This document shows, one piece after another, positions 1-8,100 of a stretch of DNA of 8,568 nucleotides. The translations under genes and the position numbers were made by a program. A model generated the notes under the pieces. It did no database searches. It saw only the letters and a program-made list of their open reading frames with translations, and was not told where the DNA came from. This stretch comes from Oscillospiraceae bacterium (lineage in GTDB: Bacteria; Bacillota; Clostridia; Oscillospirales; Acutalibacteraceae), in contig CACWJV010000227.1 in NCBI GenBank assembly GCA_902761265.1, positions 2,166 to 10,733 on the forward strand. The letters run 5' to 3'. Within the stretch, counting starts at the first letter, position 1. Each line of letters starts with the position of its first letter.

Positions 1-6
1 TATAAT
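1..6 (+). promoter_or_regulatory. Probable -10 box of the transporter gene
   Basis: The window opens with a perfect TATAAT, 57 bases before the transporter ATG. The -35 box would lie outside the window, so the promoter cannot be completed. Just downstream, CAGGG (15-19) and CCCTG (26-30) can form a 5-bp hairpin close to the expected transcription start. It could be an operator or simply part of the leader. Confidence 0.45.
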
Positions 7-62
7 AATAGAATCAGGGACAACGCCCTGCGAAAGACTTCATACAATGGGAGGATTCTTGT

Positions 63-1601
63 ATGTCTGAGAAAGTGGAGAAACAGGAAAAGCTCAATTA
101 CAAACGCACGTTCCTGATCGGCTTCGGCTTCATGGGATGCATGCTGCTGTGGTCGGTCTATAATTCGTATGTACCCGTCATTCTGCGCGGCAAGCTCTCG
201 CAGCTTGGCATCGCCGAGCTTGCCGGGTCGCACGCCTGGCTCGCGTGGCTGTCGGTGCCGCTGATTGTCAACGCGATCATGACCATCGACAATGTGTTCG
301 GCGTGGTGTTCCAGCCGCATTTCGGCAAACGCAGCGACCGCACCCGCTCAAAGCTCGGCAAGCGCATGCCCTATATTCTGATCTGCCTGCCGATCTGCGC
401 GCTGTTCTTTACCTTCGTTCCCGTGGCTGCAACCGTGCGCGCCGCCGGGCTGTCTATCCTTTTGATGATGGCGGTCATCATCTGCTTCAACTTTGTGATG
501 TCCATCTGGCGTTCGCCGGTCGTCTCGCTGATGCCGGACTTCACGCCGTCTGAGCTGCAAAGCGACGCCAACGCCGTGATCAATATCATGGGCGGCATCG
601 GTCAGATGGTCGGCTTCGTGGTCGGCACCATCGCCTCCACGCTGTGCGGATTGCTCGGCTTCAAGGTGCTTTCCGCAAACCTCAAGGCCGGCACCAATGA
701 GCTCGGCGAAGTGCTCGACGCAAACGGCAATGTGGTGCTCAACGCTGCGGGCGAGCCGACCTACGTCAACTATACCCCGGTCTTTGTGGTCGCGGCCGTC
801 ATCGCCGTGCTGTGTTTGGTGGTGCTGTATTTCTTCTATAAAAAGAACAAGCAGTATGACCTGTCCGCCAACGTCGGTTTTGAATCCGAAACAGGCGAAG
901 AAAAGAAAGAAAAGATCAAGATCAAAAATCTGCCGATCACCAAAGAAGAAAAGCGTTCGCTGTTCATCATGCTCGGTTCGCTGTTCCTGATCAACAACGC
1001 CACGGAAGCGATTGTGCCGAACTTTACCAACTTTGCCAACGATACGCTGAAGGTGTCGCCGATCTATTCGACGCTGATGATGGCGGTCTTCGCCGTTTCT
1101 CTTGCCGTGTTCGGCATCCCCGCCGGCCGGATGGGCCGCAAGATCGGCCGCAAAAAGACCATCATGATCGGCCTTGGCGTGATCGTCGCGATGTTTGCCG
1201 TCTATCTTGTGGTGTCGCAGATTTTGCCCGCCAACACGGACGGCTCCGTCAATAAGTTCACCTGGATCATCCTGTGGGTGGCGCTGGTTGTCGGCGGTGC
1301 GGCGGTCGGCTGCATCAACATCAACACGCTGCCGCTCGTGCTTGCCATCGGCGGCCGCGAATATGTGGGCACCTTTACCGGTTATTACTACACCGCGACG
1401 ATGTCCGCGTCCGTCACCGGCCCGATTCTTTGCGGCCTTGTGATCGGTTTGTTCAAAGAGGACTACAACTTCATGTTCCTGTTCTGCGCGGCGTTCTTTG
1501 CGCTCGGCTTGCTTGCGATCACCGGCGTCAAGCACGGCGAGGTCGCCAAGGGCGAAGACACTGCCTGGCTCGACGAAGCGGTCCAGAACGCAGACGATTG
1601 A
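63..1601 (+). CDS. Major facilitator superfamily transporter, SLC45/sugar-transporter-like
   Basis: This 512-residue integral membrane protein has about 12 hydrophobic segments (roughly residues 17-36, 56-82, 103-121, 127-148, 172-200, 238-259, 299-318, 335-353, 366-386, 400-418, 437-463 and 469-487), a normal MFS length. The cytoplasmic loop 2-3 carries a motif-A-like GKRSDRTRSKLGKR (88-101), and loop 8-9 carries AGRMGRKIGRKK (354-365), the usual pseudo-symmetric pair. The loop 2-3 pattern followed by MPYIL resembles the SLC45/sucrose-proton symporter branch and the GPH sugar transporters, so a sugar or glycoside cation symporter is the best guess. The substrate cannot be read from sequence. 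A polar insert of about 35 residues (204-237) between TM5 and TM6 should face outside. The start is set by GGGAGG (49-54), 8 bases before ATG. The gene ends in its own terminator, so it is not co-transcribed with the next gene. Confidence 0.85.
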   Translation: MSEKVEKQEKLNYKRTFLIGFGFMGCMLLWSVYNSYVPVILRGKLSQLGIAELAGSHAWLAWLSVPLIVNAIMTIDNVFGVVFQPHFGKRSDRTRSKLGKRMPYILICLPICALFFTFVPVAATVRAAGLSILLMMAVIICFNFVMSIWRSPVVSLMPDFTPSELQSDANAVINIMGGIGQMVGFVVGTIASTLCGLLGFKVLSANLKAGTNELGEVLDANGNVVLNAAGEPTYVNYTPVFVVAAVIAVLCLVVLYFFYKKNKQYDLSANVGFESETGEEKKEKIKIKNLPITKEEKRSLFIMLGSLFLINNATEAIVPNFTNFANDTLKVSPIYSTLMMAVFAVSLAVFGIPAGRMGRKIGRKKTIMIGLGVIVAMFAVYLVVSQILPANTDGSVNKFTWIILWVALVVGGAAVGCININTLPLVLAIGGREYVGTFTGYYYTATMSASVTGPILCGLVIGLFKEDYNFMFLFCAAFFALGLLAITGVKHGEVAKGEDTAWLDEAVQNADD

Positions 1602-1612
1602 TTTCCTGCGCG

Positions 1613-1645
1613 GCAGACAGAGGGTTTCCTCTGTCTGCTTTTTTT
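1613..1645 (+). terminator. Rho-independent terminator of the transporter gene
   Basis: A perfect 11-bp stem (GCAGACAGAGG at 1613-1623 with CCTCTGTCTGC at 1628-1638) closes a GTTT loop and is followed by seven T residues. It starts 12 bases after the stop codon. Confidence 0.95.
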
Positions 1646-1694
1646 ATTCATCCGCGCAACGAGAAAACGCTAAAATGTGTTCATGATTTTGTTA

Positions 1695-1723
1695 TTGATT
1701 TTTTTGCGTGATAATGCTATGAT
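1695..1723 (+). promoter_or_regulatory. Promoter of the Cys-module protein gene
   Basis: TTGATT (1695-1700) and TATGAT (1718-1723) are separated by 17 bases, and the -10 box is preceded by TGC, making an extended -10. The surrounding AT-rich DNA lies just after the upstream terminator, so the next gene is an independent transcription unit with a leader of about 40 nt. Confidence 0.75.
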
Positions 1724-1768
1724 AAAGTGAACCGATATACAACCGATAACAGAAAGGATGATTGAAAC

Positions 1769-4468
1769 ATGAAAAGAACGAAACAGTTCCTCGCGCTGCT
1801 GCTGACGCTGCTGATGCTCGTCACGGCTGTGCCGTTCACGGCGTTTGGCGCCCTGACGGCGGAGCAGCAGACCTGCACGCACAAATGGAATGTGCAGGAT
1901 CCGACGGCGCGCTATCTGAAAGAGGAAGCGAACTGTCAGCACGGCAACATCTATTATTACAGATGCGGCGTTTGCAGCGCCAGCGCGAAAGATGTGGAAG
2001 GCGCAACGGACAAGACCTTTGAAACCTGCGAAGCAGCCGGTACGATCCCGGGCCAGAAATGCACGGCCTGCAACACGGTTGTTTCAGCGCCGAAGCCTGT
2101 GACAGAAAAGCAACCGCATAAGGCCGCACCCGGCAAGGAAGCGACCTGCACACAGATGGGCACCTGCCAGTATTGCGGCAAACAGGTGATCGCCAAAGAT
2201 CCGACCAACCATCCGAAGGATCAGATCATCATTGTTGACGAGGCAGAGGCGCCGACCTGCGGCAAAGCCGGCAAAACGGCGAAATATGTCTGCAAAGCAT
2301 GCAACGCAGTTGTCGCGGCGACAACCGTTCCTGCTACCGGCAATCATACCGGCGGCACCGCGACCTGCATTGCGAGAGCGAAATGCACCGTCTGCGGCCA
2401 GGAATACGGCACTGTGAATGCGAACAAGCACAATTTGGAAAAGCACGCAGCCAAAACCGCCGACTGCAAAACCGGCGGCAATGCGGAATACTATGCCTGC
2501 AAGGACTGCAACCAGTGGTTTGAAGACGCGGCAGGCACCAAGGCGATTGCCGACCACAGCAAGATAACGACCGCTGTGGATCCGAAAAACCATGTGAACC
2601 TCAAAAAGTTCGCTGCCAAGGCGGCCACCTGCACGGAAACAGGTAACATCGAATACTGGTTCTGCGACGGCTGCGGCAAGTATTACAAGGACGCCGCTGC
2701 GACGCAATTGATCAACAAGAGCGACACCGAGACCAAGACGGTCGACCACACCTGGGGCAATTACGTCTATCCGGCGGACTACTCCTGCGCGGTGGGCGGC
2801 ACAGTGAGCCGTGAATGCACCGTCTGCAAGCAGAAGGAGACCAAAAAGGTCAACGCCAACGAGCATATCGAGCTTGTGACCGAAAAGCGTGTGGAACCGA
2901 CCTGCACCGAAGCGGGCAAGACCGAGAAGATTTATTGCAAAAAATGCGGCACCGTTTTGACCAACAGCACCGAACTTCCGGCGCTCGGCCACGATTACAA
3001 AGACGCCAAGGCGACCGGCAAGGGCGACGGCACCCATACGCTGGAATGCAACCGCTGCAAGAAGGCCGGCGAACCTGTGGCATGCACCGACACGGATAAC
3101 AACTGCACCTGCGACGTCTGCAAACAGGCGCTGGCCCACAAGTTTACCAACTACCAGCCCGACGGCAACGCCACCTGCGCGCAGGACGGCACCAAGACCG
3201 CAATCTGCGACGTTTGCGGCAAAGCCAAGGACACCGTCCCCGATGAAGGCTCCAAGGCTTCGGCCAGCCACGACTATGTCTGGACCGACTTGAACGACGC
3301 AACCTGCATCAAGAACGGTCACCGCAAGGGCGTGTGCCGCATCTGTGAAGCGGAAACGACCCAGGAGATCCCCGATTCCGCCACGGGTCATATCGACTCC
3401 GACTGGAAATATCCCGCCGGCTATGACTGCGAAGCGGGCGGCGTGCGCTACAGAGAATGCACCGTCTGCGGCCAGCAGACCGCGATTGAAAACATCGAGA
3501 GCCGTCCGCACAGCGAAGTGATCGACCCCGAAGTGCCCAAGACCTGCACCACCGACGGCAAGACCGCCGGCAGCCATTGCGACGTTTGCGGCAAGGTTAT
3601 TGTCCAGCAGGCGATCTTCCCGGCGGAAGGCCACAAGGCCGACGAAAACGGTTTTGTACAAACCAAGCCCGCAAGCTGCACCACCAACGGTCTGGAATCG
3701 GCGATCTGCGGCGTTTGCGGCCAAAGCTTTACCCGCACAATCAAGGCGCCCGGCCATGTGTATAAAGACACCGTGGTGAAGCCGACCTGCACCAAAGCTG
3801 GCTACACGCTGCGCACCTGCACGGTTTGCAACGAACAGACAAAGACCAATATCAAGAATGCCCCCGGTCACCAGATGGTGGAAAAGATCACCCCGGCCAC
3901 CACGAGCAAAAACGGCAAAGTGGTACAGACCTGCTCCGTTTGCGGCGCAACCGAAAAGTTCACAATCTACCGTGTCAAAAAGATCACACTCTCCCAGACC
4001 AGATATGTGCGCGACAGCAAGGCGCACAAGCCGTCGGTGACGATCACCGATTCCAAGGGCAACATTCTGAAATACAAGACGGACTACAAACTGAAGTATT
4101 CCGCCGGCCGCAAGAAGATCGGCACCTACACGGTGACCATCACCTTCATCGGCAACTACAAGGGCGAAAAGATCAAGAAGTTCAAGATCGTGCCGTATGC
4201 CGTGAAAAATGTGAAGGCCAAAGCCGGCGTCAAGAGCGCCACGCTGACCTGGGACCGCAACGCGGGCGCGGACGTTTACAACATCTACTGCGCAACCGCG
4301 AAGGACGGCAAGTATAAGAAGGTCGGCTCCACCACAAAGCTCACCTTCACCGCCACCGGCCTCAAGACCGGCACCACCTACTATTTCAAGGTCTACGCCA
4401 TGCGCAAGCTGGACACCGGCAACTATGTCAGCGATCCGTCCGCAATCCGGAAAGCGAAGATCAAGTAA
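1769..4468 (+). CDS. Secreted Cys-module (18 x CxxC) repeat protein with Ig-like and FN3 C-terminal domains
   Basis: This 899-residue protein begins with a signal peptide (basic MKRTK, hydrophobic core 7-24, likely cut near residue 27 or 28), so it is exported. Residues 36-727 are a tandem array of Cys modules of the form TCT..G....(Y)xCxxCG, often followed by a P-A-T/L-G-H segment. I count 18 CxxC pairs, at C66, C98, C133, C175, C206, C244, C299, C350, C390, C427, C448, C480, C523, C564, C604, C647, C684 and C722. Residues about 733-808 look like the Ig/MBG-like domain common in clostridial surface proteins (KxYKTDYKLKYS, then GTYTVTITF.GNYKG). Residues 810-899 form a fibronectin type III domain (ATLTWD, YNIYCA, GLKTGTTYYFKVYA). 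No LPxTG, SLH or transmembrane anchor is visible. The modules could bind metal or form disulfides; no catalytic motif is seen, so a structural or adhesive surface role is likely. The RBS is AGAAAGGA (1751-1758), 10 bases before ATG. An N-terminal variant of the same module closes the downstream LRR protein. Confidence 0.85.
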   Translation: MKRTKQFLALLLTLLMLVTAVPFTAFGALTAEQQTCTHKWNVQDPTARYLKEEANCQHGNIYYYRCGVCSASAKDVEGATDKTFETCEAAGTIPGQKCTACNTVVSAPKPVTEKQPHKAAPGKEATCTQMGTCQYCGKQVIAKDPTNHPKDQIIIVDEAEAPTCGKAGKTAKYVCKACNAVVAATTVPATGNHTGGTATCIARAKCTVCGQEYGTVNANKHNLEKHAAKTADCKTGGNAEYYACKDCNQWFEDAAGTKAIADHSKITTAVDPKNHVNLKKFAAKAATCTETGNIEYWFCDGCGKYYKDAAATQLINKSDTETKTVDHTWGNYVYPADYSCAVGGTVSRECTVCKQKETKKVNANEHIELVTEKRVEPTCTEAGKTEKIYCKKCGTVLTNSTELPALGHDYKDAKATGKGDGTHTLECNRCKKAGEPVACTDTDNNCTCDVCKQALAHKFTNYQPDGNATCAQDGTKTAICDVCGKAKDTVPDEGSKASASHDYVWTDLNDATCIKNGHRKGVCRICEAETTQEIPDSATGHIDSDWKYPAGYDCEAGGVRYRECTVCGQQTAIENIESRPHSEVIDPEVPKTCTTDGKTAGSHCDVCGKVIVQQAIFPAEGHKADENGFVQTKPASCTTNGLESAICGVCGQSFTRTIKAPGHVYKDTVVKPTCTKAGYTLRTCTVCNEQTKTNIKNAPGHQMVEKITPATTSKNGKVVQTCSVCGATEKFTIYRVKKITLSQTRYVRDSKAHKPSVTITDSKGNILKYKTDYKLKYSAGRKKIGTYTVTITFIGNYKGEKIKKFKIVPYAVKNVKAKAGVKSATLTWDRNAGADVYNIYCATAKDGKYKKVGSTTKLTFTATGLKTGTTYYFKVYAMRKLDTGNYVSDPSAIRKAKIK

Positions 4469-4470
4469 GC

Positions 4471-4506
4471 GCGCAAGAAAGCAAGAAACAAGAATCAAGA
4501 ATCAAG
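4471..4506 (+). repeat. Purine-rich CAAGAA tract between stop codon and terminator
   Basis: The tract is built of short iterations of CAAGAA and CAAGAATC. Its core GCAAGAAACAAGA (4481-4493) recurs exactly, in reverse complement, at 8402-8414 after the LRR gene. It therefore seems to belong to an intergenic repeat family rather than to either gene. Confidence 0.6.
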
Positions 4507-4538
4507 AAGGGCGATGCCGCAGGGCGTCGCTCTTTTTT
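4507..4538 (+). terminator. Rho-independent terminator of the Cys-module gene
   Basis: GGGCGATGCC (4509-4518) pairs with GGCGTCGCTC (4523-4532) around a GCAG loop, with two G-T wobbles. Flanking AA pairs with the first T residues, and a six-T run follows. It lies about 40 bases after the stop codon. Confidence 0.85.
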
Positions 4539-4648
4539 GTGTCGGGACGGGACGCGGGACAGGTTCCGGTACGGGAAAGCGACCCGCCGCGAAGGGAAAC
4601 GATCGGCAGGGGCGGCCGAATAAAATGCGCCGCAGGCGCCACCAAAGT

Positions 4649-4702
4649 CTTGGCGTCCCCTTTGGGGAAGCTGGCATCGCCGTTAGGCGATGACTGAAGG
4701 GG
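4649..4702 (-). repeat. REP-like two-hairpin intergenic repeat, copy 1
   Basis: The element has a short hairpin CCCC-TTT-GGGG (4657-4667), a spacer GAAGCTGG, and a perfect 7-bp hairpin CATCGCC-GTTA-GGCGATG (4675-4692), ending in GACTGAAGGGG. Read on the minus strand, it has the same order of parts as 8294-8355 and shares GGGGACGsCAAG with 11 of 12 bases identical. From memory, elements of this style (CTTTGGGGAAGCT...GACTGA.GGG) are widespread between genes in gut Ruminococcaceae. Confidence 0.65.
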
Positions 4703-4733
4703 CGGCCGCCCGCCTCGCCGTCCGCATTGTAGC

Positions 4734-4750
4734 GCCGCCGAATCGGCGGC
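4734..4750. repeat. Perfect 8-bp palindrome
   Basis: GCCGCCGA (4734-4741) and TCGGCGGC (4743-4750) are exact reverse complements around a single A. It may form a stable RNA or DNA hairpin. It is not followed by a T run, so it is not an intrinsic terminator. Confidence 0.6.
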
Positions 4751-4798
4751 TATGCGCGTCACGGGTCGGCTGTGTGGCAGCAAACATACAGGATGATG

Positions 4799-4829
4799 TC
4801 GCGTAGGGGTCGCCCCGTGTGGCGACCCG
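4799..4829 (+). repeat. 31-bp inverted repeat, left arm
   Basis: This arm is the reverse complement of 4911-4941 with one mismatch. It is also a hairpin on its own: GGGTCGCC (4807-4814) pairs with GGCGACCC (4821-4828) around CCGTGT. The 81-bp interior (4830-4910) has no gene. Confidence 0.85.
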
Positions 4830-4910
4830 AAAAACGATGCGTTTATAGATTTGTTGCGGTGTATCTGTATGCGAAAAAGAATCTTTCGGCGCATCAACGG
4901 CAAGGCTCCA

Positions 4911-4941
4911 CGGGTCGCCACATGGGGCGACCCCTACGCGA
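4911..4941 (-). repeat. 31-bp inverted repeat, right arm
   Basis: This is the second arm of the pair with 4799-4829. It forms its own hairpin GGGTCGCC (4912-4919) with GGCGACCC (4926-4933) around ACATGG. It ends about 25 bases upstream of the probable promoter of the LRR gene. Confidence 0.85.
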
Positions 4942-4965
4942 TGAGGGTTTTCTTTCCGCAAACGC

Positions 4966-4994
4966 TTGCTTTTTCGGGAGAAATGTGGTAAGGT
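4966..4994 (+). promoter_or_regulatory. Probable promoter of the LRR-protein gene
   Basis: TTGCTT (4966-4971) and TAAGGT (4989-4994) are 17 bases apart, and TGG directly before the -10 box gives an extended -10. The -10 hexamer is weak. Transcription would start near 5001, the first base of the left arm of the leader inverted repeat, which supports the placement. Confidence 0.55.
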
Positions 4995-5000
4995 TATTTC

Positions 5001-5098
5001 GTCACACAAACTGAATATTTTTTCGTACAGGATACACTTGGTAAAAGTGTGTCTCGATTAACAATACCTGTACGGAATGGAATGTTAGTTTGTGTGAC
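5001..5098 (+). promoter_or_regulatory. Structured 5' leader formed by a 98-bp imperfect inverted repeat
   Basis: GTCACACAAACT (5001-5012) is the exact complement of AGTTTGTGTGAC (5087-5098). Inside this, CGTACAGG (5024-5031) pairs perfectly with CCTGTACG (5067-5074), leaving an asymmetric 11/12-base internal loop with partial pairing. At the top, ACACTT (5034-5039) pairs with AAGTGT (5045-5050), followed by a single-stranded run at 5051-5066. As RNA this is a three-stem hairpin at the very 5' end of the LRR-gene transcript, just before the attenuator-like hairpins. I do not recognise it as a known riboswitch class. It could instead be a MITE-like DNA element. Confidence 0.7.
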
Positions 5099-5105
5099 AG
5101 CAAAT

Positions 5106-5151
5106 GAGATGCATTTTTCGTGCGTCTCGTTTGAGACGCATTTTTATTTTT
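5106..5151 (+). terminator. Attenuator: mutually exclusive antiterminator and terminator hairpins
   Basis: TGCGTCTC (5121-5128) pairs perfectly with GAGACGCA (5133-5140) around GTTT and is followed by an 11-base tract that is all T except one A, a good intrinsic terminator. The same TGCGTCTC can instead pair with GAGATGCA (5106-5113, one G-T wobble) around TTTTTCG, which would prevent the terminator. It lies between the promoter and the ATG, with only 25 bases from the T-tract to the start codon, so it would act on this gene rather than end another. Confidence 0.7.
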
Positions 5152-5176
5152 CCTACAGCGAAAGGAGAAAAAGGAC

Positions 5177-8100
5177 ATGAAAACAGGAAAACGAATCTTA
5201 TCCATCTTTTTGGTTGCGCTGATGCTCCTGACCGCCGCCCCGCTGGCGGGCTTTGTGGGGTTGGAGGTAGTGCTTACGGCAAAAGCAGAACCGATTACCG
5301 GACAATGTGGAGAAAACATTACCTTTACGATAGATAAAGAGGCAGGCACACTTTATATTTCAGGCACAGGGGAAATGTACGCTAATCCTAGCTTTTCTTC
5401 GAGATATTGGTGGGCAGGAGAAACCATTCAGGATATCATTATTGATGGTGGGATAACATCAATTGGCGGTTTTAGTGGTCTTACGTCGGTGACTCACGTT
5501 TCTATACCTAGTTCTGTTGAAACGATTCTGCCTTGGGCTTTTCGGGGTTGCATTTCACTTGCAAGCGTAACTTTGCCCAATAATTTAAAAGCTATAAATG
5601 ATGTTGCATTTGAGGACTGCTCAAAGTTAAAAAACATCAAAATTCCAAATAGCGTGACCGAGCTTGGAGAACGCTGCTTTTCAGCGTGCACGGCTTTGCT
5701 ATCGGTTACAATTGGAACAGGAATTAATGTTTTACCAGCCGAAACTTTTTCGATGTGTTCATCTTTGAAAAGTGTAGTTATTCCGGACAATATAACTAGT
5801 ATTAAAAGAGCGGCTTTTTTTGAGTGTTCAAATTTGGAGAGTATTTTTATTCCGAATAGTGTTAAAACAATCGAGAATGCATTTACTTATTGCAAAAAAC
5901 TGAAATCCATTGACATTCCTGATAGTGTAATTGAATTAGGAAGCTTTTATCAATGTGAGTCGTTAGAAAAAATAGTGATTCCGGAAAATGTTAAGAAACT
6001 TGTTCAAAATGCTTTTTGTAATTGCAGTAATTTGACCGAGGTTGTTCTTCCTGAAAAATTGGAGGAAATAGGTCCAGGGGCTTTTCAAAATTGTATTTCT
6101 TTGAGAACAATTACCATTCCTGATAGTTTAACCAAGTTGGGAAGGCAGGCCTTTACGAATTGTGAAGGTTTGGAAACAGTTGTCATTCCTAAAGGGGTCT
6201 CTATAATAGATGAATTCTCTTTTGACGGATGCACTAATCTTGTGGATGTAACTATTCGAAAGGGTGTAGAACGCATCAATAGTGTTGCATTTTCAGAATG
6301 TAAGAGTCTGCAGAAAATCACAATTCCGAATAGTGTTAGAGTTATAGAAAGAAATGCGTTTAAGGATTGTAGCAGTCTGACCGATGTCTATTTTATGGGG
6401 ACAATAGAAGAATGGAACAGTATAGCAGAGTGGAATGAGATTGCTGTTTACAATATATGTTTGACTAATGCTACAATTCATTGTACTGACGGAAGTACTG
6501 AGGGAATTTCCATTAGCCTGTATTATAATACAACGGACAGACCCTTGATTATTGAGAATGGCAGTTCTTCGATGCTTGTTGCGACAATAACCCCAACAAA
6601 TGCGGCAAACCAAACAATCACCTGGGCTTCCAGCGATCCAACGGTAGCAACTGTTAACCAGAGTGGAGTGGTTTCTTCAAAAAGAGAAGGTATTACTTCT
6701 ATTACGGCACAAATTGAAACTATTGAAGCTGATACGGCACAAATCGGAAATATTAAGGCTGAATGTAAAGTCATCGTTCGCGGTAACAGCACTAATAATA
6801 TATATAGTCTCGGCGAAGAGACATATTGTTATCACAACATTGATGGCGGCTGTTGTTTTGGTATGGCTTTGACAAGTTCTATGTACTATTTGGGACTGCT
6901 CGATAGACAAATCTATGGCACAAACTCCGATGCGCTTTATGATTGTTATACAAGGAATGATAAAAATGAAATAATGCCCACACTAAAGGATTGGGAAATC
7001 ATACATCATTTTCAAAACAGTCAAGGAATGGATTTTGGATACAGCGCTACAGTAGCGGGTACACTGCCGTGGCTCCGTATAACGCCACACCCACAGCTTA
7101 TTTCTCCATTAGGAAGTATATGGAGCATTTCAATGCAGTGGAGAGGTGTAGAAGCGGACTGGTATCAAGTGAAGAACTATGTCAAAAATCATCAGTATGA
7201 CAATAAAGGTAGCTTGATTATTAGTTTTGAGCTTAGTTTTTTAAACGACAAAAATAAAAAGGAAAGACATAGTCACGCTGTTAGTTTTCTTCGGTATGAA
7301 AAAGTTGATGGACAAGACCGTATATATACATATGATTCCAACGCTCCGGACGAAGAATTGTATTTTTATCAAGATTCGGATGGGTCTATTAAAAACTCTG
7401 GGTACGAAAAGAATTACCGAATGTTTTCTGTTAATACTATATCTCTGGAAGATGTTTACAAATATGCCAATGCTGCTGAAAAGTTTAAAAAGGCGTACGC
7501 AATTTACGCAAAAGAAAACCATATCGTTGTTGAGAATACCCCCTCATTTGTTCTGACTGGTGACTTTGGATCAGACACCTGCCAAATTATGTATGAGATT
7601 CCTGAAAATCTGACCGAAGTCAGAATTGTCCCCTTGACAGACCACGCGGAATTCACTTATATGGGTCAGGTATATCATATTGACAGAGAAGATGAGAACA
7701 CCATCGGTATTCTGAAGCTGGCGGAATCGGAAGAAGATACCGGAACGCTGACAATTGTCAACGATCCCGATAATCATGTGCATATCTATGATGTGGATTC
7801 CTTCACTGCACCGACCTGTTCTGATGCGGGTGAGATCATTTGCAAATGTACCCGCTGCGGTGACACCGTTACTGAAACCGTTGACGCTTTGGGTCATTTT
7901 GATAACGATGATGATAACATCTGCGATGATTGCGGTGAACTGATGCCGGCTGAAGAGCATACACATGAATACACCTCCACCATCACCACCGAACCCACCT
8001 GCACCACCGACGGCGAAACAACCTACACCTGCACCGCTTGCGGCGACACCTACACCGAACCCATCCCCGCCACGGGCACCCACGCCGACGCCGACAACGA

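Larger units (their letters stand above)
4539..4965. other. Long gene-free intergenic stretch made of GC-rich repeats
   Basis: I find no credible gene here. The open frames on both strands lack ribosome sites and translate the repeats themselves into Arg/Pro/Gly-rich peptides. The stretch holds CGGGAC/GGGAC iterations (about 4543-4577), a duplicated AGGGGCGGCCG (4608-4618 and 4698-4708), a REP-like element between those copies, a GCCGCCGA-A-TCGGCGGC palindrome (4734-4750), and a pair of inverted hairpins (4799-4829 and 4911-4941). The 14-mer CGCCGCGAAGGGAA (4585-4598) recurs in reverse complement at 8431-8444. Confidence 0.7.

Noticed and set aside
348..1535. 395-codon minus-strand open frame opposite the transporter
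   Set aside because: The translation is rich in His, Asp, Arg and Gln, which is what the antisense of membrane-protein codons gives; there is no recognisable domain or RBS.
1769..4468. Reading the Cys array as cytoplasmic zinc ribbons of a DNA-binding protein
   Set aside because: A clear signal peptide and the C-terminal Ig-like and FN3 domains place the protein outside the cell.
2084..4498. 804-codon open frame on the minus strand opposite the Cys-module gene
   Set aside because: It mirrors the codon bias of the + strand gene, gives a Gly/Ala/Val/Leu/Phe/Arg-rich translation without domains, and has no RBS. The + strand has a signal peptide and clear repeats.
4799..4941. CRISPR array
   Set aside because: There are only two repeat units and they face each other; CRISPR repeats are direct and regularly spaced.
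4502..5014. Several overlapping open frames on both strands in the intergenic stretch
   Set aside because: They translate the hairpin repeats (for example repeated GRP.W/GRPLRD peptides), lack ribosome sites and cross the terminator or the leader hairpin.
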